The notes beneath the pieces are model-generated. The model worked only from the letters and a program-made list of their open reading frames with translations, did no database searches and was not told the origin of the DNA. From assembly GCF_019797865.1 (NCBI RefSeq), contig NZ_CP081869.1, positions 4,230,501 to 4,294,500 on the forward strand: a DNA stretch of 64,000 nt, written 5' to 3'. Shown here one piece after another: positions 16,912-27,788 of the stretch (the stretch's first letter is position 1; each line of letters starts with the position of its first letter). A program made the translations under genes and the position numbers. This stretch comes from Chenggangzhangella methanolivorans (GTDB taxonomy: Bacteria; Pseudomonadota; Alphaproteobacteria; Rhizobiales; Methylopilaceae).

Positions 16912-19080
16912 ATGTCCGACGTGACGGTGGCAGGTCCGGCTCAGCCCGTGGTTCCGGGCGCGGGCGCGCCGTCGGGGGGCGGCGCGGGCTTCGCGATGCC
17001 GGCCTGGGCGCTCGGCATCTGGCAGATGCTCCGGCGGGGCGACCTGAGCCTCGCGCTTGGCGTCCTCGTCATCCTGTGCGTGCTCATCGTCCCGCTGCCG
17101 GCGCTGCTGCTCGACGTGCTGCTCGCGGTCTCGATCATCCTCTCCGTCCTCATCCTGATGACGGCGCTCTTCATCGAGAAGCCGCTCGAATTCTCGGCTT
17201 TCCCGACGGTCCTGCTCGTCGCCACCATGCTGCGGCTGTCGCTCAACCTCGCCTCGACGCGCCTGATCCTCGGCCACGGCCATGAGGGCACGGACGCCGC
17301 CGGCCACGTCATCGAAGCCTTCGGCAACTTCGTGATGGGCGGCAATTTCGTGATCGGCGTGATCGTGTTCGCGATCCTTCTGATCGTGAACTTCGTCGTC
17401 ATCACCAAGGGTTCGGGCCGCATCGCGGAAGTCGCGGCCCGCTTCACCCTCGACGCCATGCCCGGCAAGCAGATGGCGATCGACGCCGATCTCTCCGCCG
17501 GCCTCATCGACGAGACCACCGCCAAGACGCGCCGCAAGGAGCTCGAGGACGAATCGACCTTCTTCGGCGCCATGGACGGCGCCTCGAAGTTCGTGCGCGG
17601 CGACGCGATCGCGGGCCTGCTGATCCTCTTCACCACCATCATCGGCGGCATGATCGTCGGCATCGCGCAGAACGGCATGACGTTCGCGAACGCCGCGCAT
17701 TCCTACACGCTGCTGTCGATCGGCGACGGCCTCGTCTCCCAGATTCCGGCGCTGATCGTCTCGACCGCCGCGGGCCTGCTGGTCTCGAAGGCGGGCGTTT
17801 CGGGCTCGGCCGACCGCGCGCTCGTCCGCCAGCTCTCGGGCTATCCGAAGGCGCTCGGCCTTGCGGCCGCGGTCATGGGCGTGATGGCGTTCCTGCCCGG
17901 CATCCCGTTCATCCCCTTCATGGGCCTTGCGGTCGGCGCCGGCTATCTCGCCTATCGGGCCGAGCAGGGCCACAAGGCGGCGGACGCGGCGCGCATCGCC
18001 AAGGCGGTCGGCGACGCAGCCGGCGGCGCGGCGGCCGGGCCCCAGGAGGAGCCGGTCACGGCCGCGCTCAAGATGGACGAGGTCAAGATCGAGCTCGGCT
18101 ACGCGCTGCTGCCGCTCGTCGACGCCTCCAGCGGCACCGACAAGCTCACCGAGCAGATCAAGGCGCTGCGCAAGACGATCGCCGGCGAGATGGGCTTCCT
18201 GATGCCGCAGGTGCGCCTCGTCGACAATCTGCAGCTGCCGCCGAACGGCTATGTGGTGAAGGTCAAGGAAGTCGACAGCGGCACGGGCAACGTCTACCCG
18301 GCCCAGTTCATGGTGATGGACCCGACCGGCCAGCAGGTCACGCTTCCGGGCGTCCACACGGTCGAGCCGACCTTCGGGCTGCCGGCCACCTGGGTCGACG
18401 CGAATCTGCGCGAGGAGGCCAACATCCGCGGCTACACGGTGGTGGACGCCACCACCGTGCTCTCGACGCATCTGTCGGAAATCGTGAAGGGCAACATGCC
18501 CGATCTCCTGACCTACGCCGAGGTCACGAAGCTTCTGAAGGAACTGCCCAAGGAGCAGCAGAAGCTCGTCGAGGAGATCGTGCCGAGCCAGATCTCGACC
18601 ACGGGCGTCCAGCGCGTGCTGCAGCTGCTCACCGAGCGCGTCTCGATCCGCGACCTCTCGGGCATCCTCGAAGGCATCGCCGAGGCGGTGGCCTACACCC
18701 GCGCGCCGGCCCAGATCGTCGAGCATGTCCGCTCGCGGCTCTCCCGCCAGCTCTGCGCGCAATACCAGACCTACAACGGCTACCTTCCGCTGGTCGCGCT
18801 CTCGCCGGCCTGGGAGCAGGCCTTCGCCGAGGCCACGATCGGGACGGGCGAGGAGAAGAACCTCGCGATGGCGCCCTCCAAGCTCCACGAATTCGTCGCC
18901 GCCGTGCGCGACGCCTTCGAGGAGGCGGCCAAGATCGGCGAGAGCCCGGTGCTGCTCACCTCCGCCTCGGCGCGCCCCTTCGTGCGCTCCATCATCGAGC
19001 GCTTCCGCAGCCAGACGCCGGTGATGTCGCAGAACGAAGTGCATCCGCGCGCGCGGCTGAAGACGGTCGGGAGCGTGTGA
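16912..19080 (+). CDS. flhA: Flagellar export gate protein FlhA
   Basis: A 722-residue core of the flagellar type III export apparatus. It has eight N-terminal TM helices; the conserved FHIPEP-type cytoplasmic loop region is visible as PTVLLVATMLRLSLNLASTRL and FVVITKGSGRIAEVAARFTLDAMPGKQMAID, followed by RRKELEDESTFFGAMDGASKFV. The large C-terminal domain contains LRKTIAGEMGFLMPQVRLVDN and HLSEIVKGNMPDLLTYAEV. The start at ATG 16912 is preferred over 16900. It stands apart from the fliF operon but shares its promoter architecture. Intact. Confidence 0.96.
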   Translation: MSDVTVAGPAQPVVPGAGAPSGGGAGFAMPAWALGIWQMLRRGDLSLALGVLVILCVLIVPLPALLLDVLLAVSIILSVLILMTALFIEKPLEFSAFPTVLLVATMLRLSLNLASTRLILGHGHEGTDAAGHVIEAFGNFVMGGNFVIGVIVFAILLIVNFVVITKGSGRIAEVAARFTLDAMPGKQMAIDADLSAGLIDETTAKTRRKELEDESTFFGAMDGASKFVRGDAIAGLLILFTTIIGGMIVGIAQNGMTFANAAHSYTLLSIGDGLVSQIPALIVSTAAGLLVSKAGVSGSADRALVRQLSGYPKALGLAAAVMGVMAFLPGIPFIPFMGLAVGAGYLAYRAEQGHKAADAARIAKAVGDAAGGAAAGPQEEPVTAALKMDEVKIELGYALLPLVDASSGTDKLTEQIKALRKTIAGEMGFLMPQVRLVDNLQLPPNGYVVKVKEVDSGTGNVYPAQFMVMDPTGQQVTLPGVHTVEPTFGLPATWVDANLREEANIRGYTVVDATTVLSTHLSEIVKGNMPDLLTYAEVTKLLKELPKEQQKLVEEIVPSQISTTGVQRVLQLLTERVSIRDLSGILEGIAEAVAYTRAPAQIVEHVRSRLSRQLCAQYQTYNGYLPLVALSPAWEQAFAEATIGTGEEKNLAMAPSKLHEFVAAVRDAFEEAAKIGESPVLLTSASARPFVRSIIERFRSQTPVMSQNEVHPRARLKTVGSV

Positions 19081-19187
19081 GGGCTCTTCTGTCTCGATCG
19101 ATGCACAGCCGCGATGCGCCGTTCGTGGACGTTGCCTGTCTGCTGAAAAGCAGACGATCGCGACAGCGGTCGAACGTGGCGACTCCT

Positions 19188-20086
19188 TCAAGCCGTCGAT
19201 CGCTCCATCCGCGCCCGCCTTGCGATCGCCGCGGCGTCCTTTGATGGCGGCAGCCCGAACAGCCGGGCGTACTCGCGGCTGAACTGGGTCGCGCTCTCGT
19301 AGCCCACCCCGAAGGCGACGGACGTGGCGTTGCCCTCGCCGGCGACCAACAGCGATCGGGCGTGCAGCAGGCGGATGCGTTTCTGGTACTGCAGCGGGCT
19401 CAACGCCGTGATGGCCTTGAAGTGCCGGTGAAACGCCGAGACGCTCAGGGCCGCCATTTCGGCCAGGGCCTCAACCCGTAGCTGTTTCGTGAAGTTCTGG
19501 CGGATCCAATGGATCGCGATCCCGATGCGCGAGAGCGCCGTTCCGGGAGCGGCCATGTCGCGCAGCATCCAGCCCAGCGGACCCTGCAGGACGCGGAACA
19601 GCAGCTCGCGCTCATAGGCGGGCGCGAGCGCCGCCACCTCGCCCGGACGATTCATGAGCCGCAGCATCCGGACCCAGGCGTCGAGCAGGTCGGGCGTCAC
19701 GGGCGCGACCGAAAACCCAGAACCGTAGAGCCCGCCGTCGGCAGGTTTAGGCAGATCTGAAAGCAGAGCCGCCACGACTGCGGGCTCCAGCGTCAGGCTG
19801 ACGGCGAGGTAGGGATCGCCCGACTCGGAGGGATGGACCGACCCGACCGCGGGAAGGTCCACCGACATGACGAAGTAGGTCGCCGGATCGTACCGGAACG
19901 TCGTGTCCCCGACCGTCATGGTCTTATGTCCCGTGAGGATCAGGTTGACCATTGGATCATAGACGGCCGCGAGCTGGTGCTCGGGGACCTCGCCTGGACC
20001 ATGGCGACACGCGGGACGCCTGTCTCGGTGCGCCTGTTCTGCGCCCTCGAGGCCAGCTTCCGCAGTTCCGCGAGTTGAGCGTCCAT
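19188..20086 (-). CDS. AraC-family regulator, one frameshift as sequenced
   Basis: The C-terminal double HTH (VEALAEMAALSVSAFHRHFK, then ATSVAFGVGYESATQFSREYARLFG) and the N-terminal AraC_N domain (TVGDTTFRYDPATYFVMSVDLPAVG) identify it. The N terminus continues upstream in another frame (MDAQLAELRKLASRAQNRR) beginning at ATG 20086; one missing base near 19991-19995 separates the two parts (expected VQGEVPEHQLAAVYDP). The repaired length of about 300 residues is normal. It is divergent from the SDR operon, which it probably controls, as is common for this regulator type. Confidence 0.85.
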
Positions 20087-20223
20087 AGGTCGAGCTCTCT
20101 CACGTGCGGCACCGTGGAGGCAATGGGAAAGCAGGAATAGGCAATATCGGAGGAGGATTGAGGGAGCGCGGACCCGACCCTGAGACCTACCCTCCGCTTC
20201 GGCGACAAGCGCTGGAGAGACAC

Positions 20224-20967
20224 ATGAAAATCATCATCGTCACGGGCGGAAGCCGCGGCATCGGAGCAGGCGTCGCACGGCAGTGCGCCCGGCGCGGCAT
20301 GGGCGTGATCCTCACCTACAACAGCAACGCCGTTGCGGCGGAACAGGTGGCGGCCGCCATCACGGCGGATGGCGGCAAGGCCGTCGCCCTCAAGCTCGAC
20401 GTCACGGACGTCCCGTCCTTCCCGGCGTTCCGCGAAGCCGTCGGTTCGGCGCTGCGGTCGACATGGGGCCGGGACGGCTTCGACGGACTGGTCAACAACG
20501 GCGGCTACGGAGTCTTCAACCCGATCGGATCGGTCACGGAGGCCGAGTTCGACGGCCTGTTCAACGTGCACCTCAAGGGACCGTTCTTCCTCACCCAGAC
20601 CCTGCTGCCGCTGATCAACGACGGCGGCCAGATCGTGAACGTCACGAGCGCGACGACGCGCGTGGCGACCGCGGGCGTCGCCCCCTATGCGAGCTTCAAG
20701 GGCGGGCTCGAGGTTCTGACCCGATACATGGCGAAGGAGTTCGGCCACCGCGGCATCCGGGCGAAACTCGGTCGCCCCCGGGGCCATCCGGACAGAGCTG
20801 GCCGGCGGCCTGAACGACGAGCTCGAAGCCATGCTCGCCTCCCAGACGGCGCTTGGCCGCGTCGGCGAGCCGGACGAGGTCGGCGGCGTGATCGCGAGCC
20901 TGCTCTCCGACGAGAACCGCTGGAAAACGCCCAGTCGATCGAGGTTGCAGGCGGCTACGTGATCTGA
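20224..20967 (+). CDS. Short-chain dehydrogenase/reductase, internal segment frame-shifted as sequenced
   Basis: An NAD(P)-dependent SDR of about 247 residues. It has the cofactor loop TGGSRGIGAGVA, the NNGG variant of the NNAG motif, and the catalytic region with S (VTSATTRV) and Y/K (APYASFKGG). After GIRA an extra A in AAA 20764-20766 throws the frame off, and a missing base near 20928 brings it back, so the reading frame stays open but about 55 residues (should read NSVAPGAIRTEL..) are wrong until AQSIEVAGGYVI. GGAGAG precedes the ATG. It is the first gene of a three-gene operon. Confidence 0.85.
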   Translation: MKIIIVTGGSRGIGAGVARQCARRGMGVILTYNSNAVAAEQVAAAITADGGKAVALKLDVTDVPSFPAFREAVGSALRSTWGRDGFDGLVNNGGYGVFNPIGSVTEAEFDGLFNVHLKGPFFLTQTLLPLINDGGQIVNVTSATTRVATAGVAPYASFKGGLEVLTRYMAKEFGHRGIRAKLGRPRGHPDRAGRRPERRARSHARLPDGAWPRRRAGRGRRRDREPALRREPLENAQSIEVAGGYVI

Positions 20968-20978
20968 GGAGAAGCGCC

Positions 20979-21370
20979 ATGCTCGACCATGTCTTCCTGT
21001 CCGTGAGCGACCTCGACCGGTCGACCGCGTTCTATGCCGCAGCGCTTGCTCCCCTCGGCGTCCACGACCGTCTCGACTACGACGGCGAAGACGGGCCGCC
21101 CGGACATCCGGACCTCAAGGGGTTCGGCTCCGAGGGGCGAATGTTTCTCTGGCTGCGCGAGGGCGCCGTCGACGGCCGCGCGGCGCATGTCGGCTTCGTG
21201 GCGAAGAGCCACGCCGAGGTCGACGCCGCCTACGCCGCAGCGATCGCCGCCGGCGCGACCGACAACGGCGCGCCCGGGCCACGGCACTACGACCCCGCTA
21301 CTATGCGGCGAACGTCCTCGACCCCGATGGCTACAGTCTCGAGTTCGTCCACAAGAGCTGGCAGCGCTGA
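20979..21370 (+). CDS. VOC/glyoxalase-family protein, frameshift near the C terminus
   Basis: About 130 residues of the vicinal oxygen chelate fold. It begins MLDHVFLSVSDLDRSTAFYAAAL with the first metal-ligand His, and has GRAAHVGFVAKSH in the second module. The frame breaks at CCCC 21293-21296 (one C missing), after which RYYAANVLDPDGYSLEFVHKSW, the typical end of this family, follows in another frame and stops at 21370. It lies 11 bases after the SDR and 2 before the next gene. Substrate unknown; metal-dependent chemistry on a small molecule is likely. Confidence 0.82.
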
Positions 21371-21372
21371 CC

Positions 21373-22356
21373 ATGACCAAGCTGATGATCTACGGCGCCA
21401 CCGGCTACACCGGGCGCATGGCCGCCGAGCGAGCAAGGGCGGCCGGTCTCGACTTCGTCCTAGGCGGACGCGACGAAACAAGGCTCGCAAAGCTCGCTTC
21501 GGAACTCGACGCCGAACATCGGACGTTCGGCGTCGGCGACGCTTGCGCAATCGACGAAGCTCTGTCGGACGTGGATGTGCTTCTCAACTGCGCGGGGCCT
21601 TTCATGCGCACCGCTGCGCCGTTGATGAACGCCGCGATCCGGTCGGGGACCCACTACCTCGACGTCGCCGCGGAGCTGGACAGCTACCGGCTCGCCGAAG
21701 AGCTCGATGGGGCCGCGAGCAAAGCGGACGTGATGCTGTTGCCTGGAAGCGGCGGCAGCGTCGCAATGCTCGGGAGCCTTGCGGGTCATGCGGCGACCCG
21801 TGTCGCGGCGCCGGTCCGACTGCGGGTCGCGCTCCACGTTTCGGGCTCGATGTCTCGGGGCTCGGCGATCAGCGCGACGGAGAACCTGACTTCGGAGTGT
21901 CTTGAACGCGTGGATGGCGCGCTGGCGGGTCGAAGCCCGGAGGAACTGCGCGACTTCGATTTCGGCGCGGGACCAAAGGCGTGCTTCCCGGTGACGCTGC
22001 CCGACCTCGTGACGATCTGGCGAGCGACCGGGATCCCGAACATCGAGACCTTCGTGCACGTCTCTGGGGACGCTTTCCCCACGGGCGATGTGGCGACCAT
22101 TCCGGATGGCCCGACGGCCGAACAGCGCGAGGCCAATCGCTACCAGGCCGCGGTCGAGGCGACCGGGGCAGACGGGACCGTGGCTCGCTCCATCCTAGAC
22201 ACGGTCAACGGCTACACGTTCACGCCCATGGCGGCGGTTGAAGCCGCGCGCCGCGTCCTGGGCGGAGAGGTTCAACCTGGCTTCCAGACGCCAGTAGGTC
22301 TGTTCGGCTATGGCTTCGCTGAGACCATCGCCGACACCCATATAGTCGACGTCTGA
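21373..22356 (+). CDS. Saccharopine dehydrogenase-like NAD(P)-binding protein
   Basis: A 327-residue protein with an N-terminal Rossmann loop (LMIYGATGYTGRMAAERAR) and LNCAGPFMRTAAPLMNAAI, as in the saccharopine dehydrogenase-like / trans-acting enoyl reductase family. DVMLLPGSGGSVAMLGSLAGH replaces the more usual fold core. Despite the family name a role in lysine metabolism is unlikely here. Being third in an operon with an SDR and a VOC protein suggests small-molecule reduction or detoxification. It starts 2 bases after the VOC stop. Intact. Confidence 0.75.
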   Translation: MTKLMIYGATGYTGRMAAERARAAGLDFVLGGRDETRLAKLASELDAEHRTFGVGDACAIDEALSDVDVLLNCAGPFMRTAAPLMNAAIRSGTHYLDVAAELDSYRLAEELDGAASKADVMLLPGSGGSVAMLGSLAGHAATRVAAPVRLRVALHVSGSMSRGSAISATENLTSECLERVDGALAGRSPEELRDFDFGAGPKACFPVTLPDLVTIWRATGIPNIETFVHVSGDAFPTGDVATIPDGPTAEQREANRYQAAVEATGADGTVARSILDTVNGYTFTPMAAVEAARRVLGGEVQPGFQTPVGLFGYGFAETIADTHIVDV

Positions 22357-22550
22357 TCGACCCGAGAGCGCCAGAAGCGGCCATCGGGTTCTGCGCAGGC
22401 AGCCGACATGAGAGCCACTGTCCGATGGACAGACGTCTTGAGGGTTTAGGTGTCTTTTCAGATGCTCGCGCTCTGCGTGATCAGATTGACAGACGCTCCG
22501 CCGACGCATCTGAGTGGGCTCCCGTAAGTATCCCGATAGGCGAGCGTAGC

Positions 22551-24244
<1,694 letters not shown>

Positions 24245-24248
<4 letters not shown>

Positions 24249-24556
24249 CGATGGCGGACGACGGCGACATCCCGGACGGCCACTACAACCTGCGCCTCTA
24301 CGTGGCGGGCCGCACGGCCAATTCGATGGAGGCGATCGCGAACCTGCGGCGCCTGTGCGACGAGCATCTGCCCGGCCGCCACACCGTCGAAATCATCGAT
24401 CTGTCGCAGGATCCCAAGCGCGCCGCGCAGGACCAGATCGTCGCGCTGCCGACGCTGGTGCGACACCTGCCGCCGCCGCTCAAGCGCATCATCGGCAAGC
24501 TCGCCGACGTCGACAAGGTTCTGTTCGGTCTCGAGATCAAGAAGCTCAACCCGTGA
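24245..24556 (+). CDS. kaiB: KaiB-family protein, first copy
   Basis: 103 residues, the standard KaiB length. The thioredoxin-like/fold-switch core is LRLYVAGRTANSMEAIANLRRLC, then IIDLSQDPKRAAQDQIVALPTLV and RHLPPPLKRIIGKLAD. In cyanobacteria KaiB binds phosphorylated KaiC and recruits output components. The ATG overlaps the kaiC stop (ATGA), and its own stop overlaps the GTG of the next kaiB, so three genes are translationally coupled. Intact. Confidence 0.93.
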
Positions 24557-24906
24557 CCGACGCCGCGCAGTCCGGCGAACGCTATGTGCTCCGGCTGTTC
24601 GTGACAGGCTCCACCCCGCGATCGGTCCGCGCAATCGAAAACCTCCGCGCGATCTGCGAGGCCGAGCTCCCCGGCCGTTACGAGCTCGAGGTGGTGGACG
24701 TCTATCTGCACCCGGAGGCCGCAAAGGAAAATCAGGTCATCGCGGCCCCGACCCTGCTCAAGCTCCTGCCGACGCCCGTGCGTCGCGTCATCGGCGATCT
24801 CACCGATCACGACCGCGTCCGCTACAGCCTGGACATCGTAAAGAACGACGGGACGGCGCAAGATCCGTTCGCGTCCTTCGGCGGCGCCCCATCCGACAAG
24901 CCCTAA
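24553..24906 (+). CDS. KaiB-family protein, second divergent copy
   Basis: 117 residues from a GTG overlapping the previous stop (GTGA). The same fold is seen (YVLRLFVTGSTPRSVRAIENLRAIC, VVDVYLHPEAAKENQVIAAPTLLKLLPTPVRRVIGDL), with an extra ~20-residue Gly/Pro/Asp-rich tail. It differs from the first copy at about half of its positions and so probably has a separate partner, perhaps the kinase encoded next. Proteobacterial kai operons often carry two kaiB copies. Intact. Confidence 0.9.
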   Translation: MTDAAQSGERYVLRLFVTGSTPRSVRAIENLRAICEAELPGRYELEVVDVYLHPEAAKENQVIAAPTLLKLLPTPVRRVIGDLTDHDRVRYSLDIVKNDGTAQDPFASFGGAPSDKP

Positions 24907-24913
24907 GGCCGGT

Positions 24914-27427
24914 TTGATCCCCTCGTCGCTCATGTCCGCACAGACCGAAGACTTCCAGGCACGATCCGCAGAGCTCGAGGCCCGACTGCGGGAGGCGCTC
25001 GAGACCATCGAGGCGATCCGCTCGGGCGAGGTCGACGCGGTCGTGGTCGGGGGCGCCAGCGGCGAACCGCTGGTCTACACGCTCGAAAACGCCGATCGGC
25101 CCTACCGCCTGCTGATCGAGCAGATGCAGGAAGGCGCGCTGACGCTCAATCGCGAAGGCCTCATCCTATACGCCAACAGGGCGTTCGCTGGGATGCTGGG
25201 CCTCGCGCCCGAGACGGTTGTCGGCCACACGCTCGGCTCGTTCCTGTCCTCGCCCGGACTGTTCCATGCGCTGTTCGACCGGCCGGGCCGCGTCGAGGCT
25301 GCGCTCAGGACCGCGAACGGCACGGACGTGCCCGTCACCGTGTCGTTCGCAGCGATCGAGGGCGACGGCGAGGGCCTGATCGGGGCGGTCGTCACCGACC
25401 TCAGCCAGGAACGCCGCCAGGCCGCGCAGCTCGGCGAGGCCAAGGCCACGCTCGCCCGGCGCGAAGGCGAAGGCTTCTCGCGGCTGATCCTGCAGAGCGC
25501 GACCGACTTCGCCATCATCGCCACCGATCTCGACGAGCGGGTGACGACCTGGAACGCCGGCGCGCAGAAGATCTTCGGCTGGTCCGAACACGAGATCCTC
25601 GGCGCGCCCGCGCCGTTGATCTGGACGCCGGAAGATCGCGCCGCCGGCGTGCCCGAGCTCGAGATGTCGAAGGCTGCGCGCGACGGCCGCGCCGAAGACG
25701 AGCGCTGGCACCTGAGGCGCGACGGCTCGCGGTTCTGGGCGAACGGCCTGATGATGCCGCTGCTCGTCGGCGAAGAGCACATCGGCTACCTCAAGATCCT
25801 GAGGGACCGCACCGAGAGCCGCCTTACGGAGGCGGCGCTACGCGACAGCGAGGCGCGCCTGCGCTTCACGCTCAAGGCCGGCCGGCTCGGCGCGTGGGAG
25901 CTCGACGTGCGTACCGGCGCGCTCCAGGCGAGCGAGACCTGCCGGGCGAATTTTGGCCGCGGCCCTGACGATCCGTTCGACTACGAGGATCTGAGGCGAT
26001 CGGTGCTGCCGGACGACCGCGCCCGGATGGAGGAGGCCGTTGAGCGGTCACTCTCCGAACGCGTCGACTACGACATCGAATACCGCGTCGTCTGGCCGAG
26101 CGGCGAGATCCGATGGGTGCAGATCCGAGGCCGCCCGGTCTACGGCGAGGACGGCGCGCCGCTGCGTATGACCGGCGTCTCGCTCGACATCACCGAGCGG
26201 CGGCGGGCCGCCGAGGAGTTGGAGCGGCTCAACCAGACGCTCGAGTCGCGGGTCGCCGACGAGGTCGCGCGCCGCGGACAGGCCGAGGACGCGCTGCGCC
26301 AGTCGCAGAAGATGGAGGCCGTCGGGCAGCTGACCGGCGGCGTCGCGCACGACTTCAACAACCTGCTCACGATCGTGCGCTCGTCGGTGGACTTCCTGCG
26401 CCGCGACGACCTGCCGCCGGAGCGCAGGCGACGTTACATCGACGCGATCGCCGACACGGTCGACCGCGCGGCGAAACTTACAGGGCAGCTGCTGTCCTTC
26501 GCGCGCCGCCAGGCGCTCAAGCCGGAAATCTTCGACGTCAACCTCCAGGTCCATTCGGTCGCCGACATGCTGCGCACCATCGTGGGCGCGCGCGTCGGCG
26601 TCGTGGTCGAGGTCGACGACCGGTCGCCCTGCCTCGTCGAGGCCGACGTCAGCCAGTTCGAGACCGCGGTCGTCAACCTCGCGGTCAACGCGCGCGACGC
26701 CATGGCGGGCGAAGGCGTCCTCACGATCCGCGTGTCGTCCGACGAGAAGGGGCCGCTAGCCGCGCGCGTCTCGCCCGGCATGGTCCGGATCGAGATCGAG
26801 GACACCGGCGTCGGCGTCGCGCCCGAGCAGCTCAAGCAGATCTTCGAGCCATTCTTCACCACCAAGGAGGTCGGCAAGGGCACCGGTCTCGGGCTGTCGC
26901 AGGCCTACGGCTTCGCCAAGCAGAGCGGCGGCGACCTGACGGTGCGGAGCGCTCTGGGACAGGGCGCGACCTTCACGATCCTGCTGCCGCACGCCTCCGG
27001 CGAGGAAGAGCCCGCCGCGCGCGTGCGGGCCGAAAGCGAGATCGCGGGCGCAGGCCAGGGCCAATGGGTGCTGGTGGTCGAGGACAACAACGACGTCGGG
27101 GCGTTCTCGACCCAGATGCTCCAGGACCTCGGCTACAACACCGTCTGGGCCAACAACGCCCGCGAGGCGCTCGACCTGCTGCGGCGGGAGCCGCGCCGGT
27201 TCGACCTCGTGTTCTCCGACATCGTGATGCCGGGCATGGGCGGGGTCGAACTCGGCCAGGAGATCAACCGGCTCTACCCCGGCCTGCCCGTGCTTCTGAC
27301 GAGCGGCTACAGCGACGTGCTGGTCGATCAGGGGCGTCTTGGGTTCGAACTGCTGCAGAAGCCGTATGCGGCGGAGGATCTCTCGCGGCTCGTGAGCCGG
27401 ACCGTGAGGGACGCGAACAATGGCTGA
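24914..27427 (+). CDS. PAS-domain hybrid histidine kinase linked to the kai genes
   Basis: 837 residues. The N-terminal module LREALETIEAIRSGEVDAVVV leads into PAS domains (about 60-190, 195-310, 320-430). A HisKA domain follows with the phospho-acceptor His in TGGVAHDFNNLL (about 480), then a HATPase domain (VNLAVNARDAM; GTGLGLSQAYGF). A C-terminal receiver (about 717-832) carries phospho-Asp in FSDIVMPGMGG. A TTG start with AAGG five bases upstream is preferred; ATG 24932 lacks a ribosome site. It begins 7 bases after kaiB2. I infer that it reads out or feeds the KaiBC state. No TM segment, so cytoplasmic. Intact. Confidence 0.92.
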   Translation: MIPSSLMSAQTEDFQARSAELEARLREALETIEAIRSGEVDAVVVGGASGEPLVYTLENADRPYRLLIEQMQEGALTLNREGLILYANRAFAGMLGLAPETVVGHTLGSFLSSPGLFHALFDRPGRVEAALRTANGTDVPVTVSFAAIEGDGEGLIGAVVTDLSQERRQAAQLGEAKATLARREGEGFSRLILQSATDFAIIATDLDERVTTWNAGAQKIFGWSEHEILGAPAPLIWTPEDRAAGVPELEMSKAARDGRAEDERWHLRRDGSRFWANGLMMPLLVGEEHIGYLKILRDRTESRLTEAALRDSEARLRFTLKAGRLGAWELDVRTGALQASETCRANFGRGPDDPFDYEDLRRSVLPDDRARMEEAVERSLSERVDYDIEYRVVWPSGEIRWVQIRGRPVYGEDGAPLRMTGVSLDITERRRAAEELERLNQTLESRVADEVARRGQAEDALRQSQKMEAVGQLTGGVAHDFNNLLTIVRSSVDFLRRDDLPPERRRRYIDAIADTVDRAAKLTGQLLSFARRQALKPEIFDVNLQVHSVADMLRTIVGARVGVVVEVDDRSPCLVEADVSQFETAVVNLAVNARDAMAGEGVLTIRVSSDEKGPLAARVSPGMVRIEIEDTGVGVAPEQLKQIFEPFFTTKEVGKGTGLGLSQAYGFAKQSGGDLTVRSALGQGATFTILLPHASGEEEPAARVRAESEIAGAGQGQWVLVVEDNNDVGAFSTQMLQDLGYNTVWANNAREALDLLRREPRRFDLVFSDIVMPGMGGVELGQEINRLYPGLPVLLTSGYSDVLVDQGRLGFELLQKPYAAEDLSRLVSRTVRDANNG

Positions 27428-27511
27428 CCCGTCGCTCGACCTGCTCCAGAAATTTGCCTGATGATCCGGCGGTGACGAGACAGGCGTCTGCGATCACTGC
27501 TATCTCGGTTC

Positions 27512-27757
27512 ATGGCGACAGAGATGATTCACATCGTGCTGACCTGGAGCGCCGACAAACGCGGCAAGCTGCGGGCCGAGACGCCGATGAAGTTCAAGAC
27601 CGCCGCGGAGGCCAAGGGCCGCGCCGAGCGCGCGGAGGGCAAATTCGCCGGCGTCGTCGCGCTCAGCCAGGGCTACGACGTCGACACCGAGCAGGCGGAC
27701 GAAAACCCGCTGGTGCTGTTCCGGGCCGGGCGCACGCCCGCGGAGTTCGAAGACTGA
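27512..27757 (+). CDS. Small hypothetical protein downstream of the kai operon
   Basis: 81 residues: MIHIVLTWSADKRGKLRAETPMKFKTAAEAKGRAERA, then an acidic C-terminal region. The beta-alpha pattern with a TAAEAKGRAERA helix suggests a small globular protein. No family name is recognised. It begins 84 bases after the kinase stop, so may or may not share its transcript. Intact. Confidence 0.5.
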   Translation: MATEMIHIVLTWSADKRGKLRAETPMKFKTAAEAKGRAERAEGKFAGVVALSQGYDVDTEQADENPLVLFRAGRTPAEFED

Positions 27758-27788
27758 CGCGACGACGCGATCGCCGTCACGCGTCTTG

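Noticed and set aside
16840..19191. A 783-residue open frame opposite flhA
   Set aside because: Antisense shadow of an intact flhA; no signal, no family resemblance.
22425..22550. An upstream ATG as the kaiC start
   Set aside because: The added 42 residues are unlike the family and lack a ribosome site; GTG 22551 has AGGCGAG upstream.
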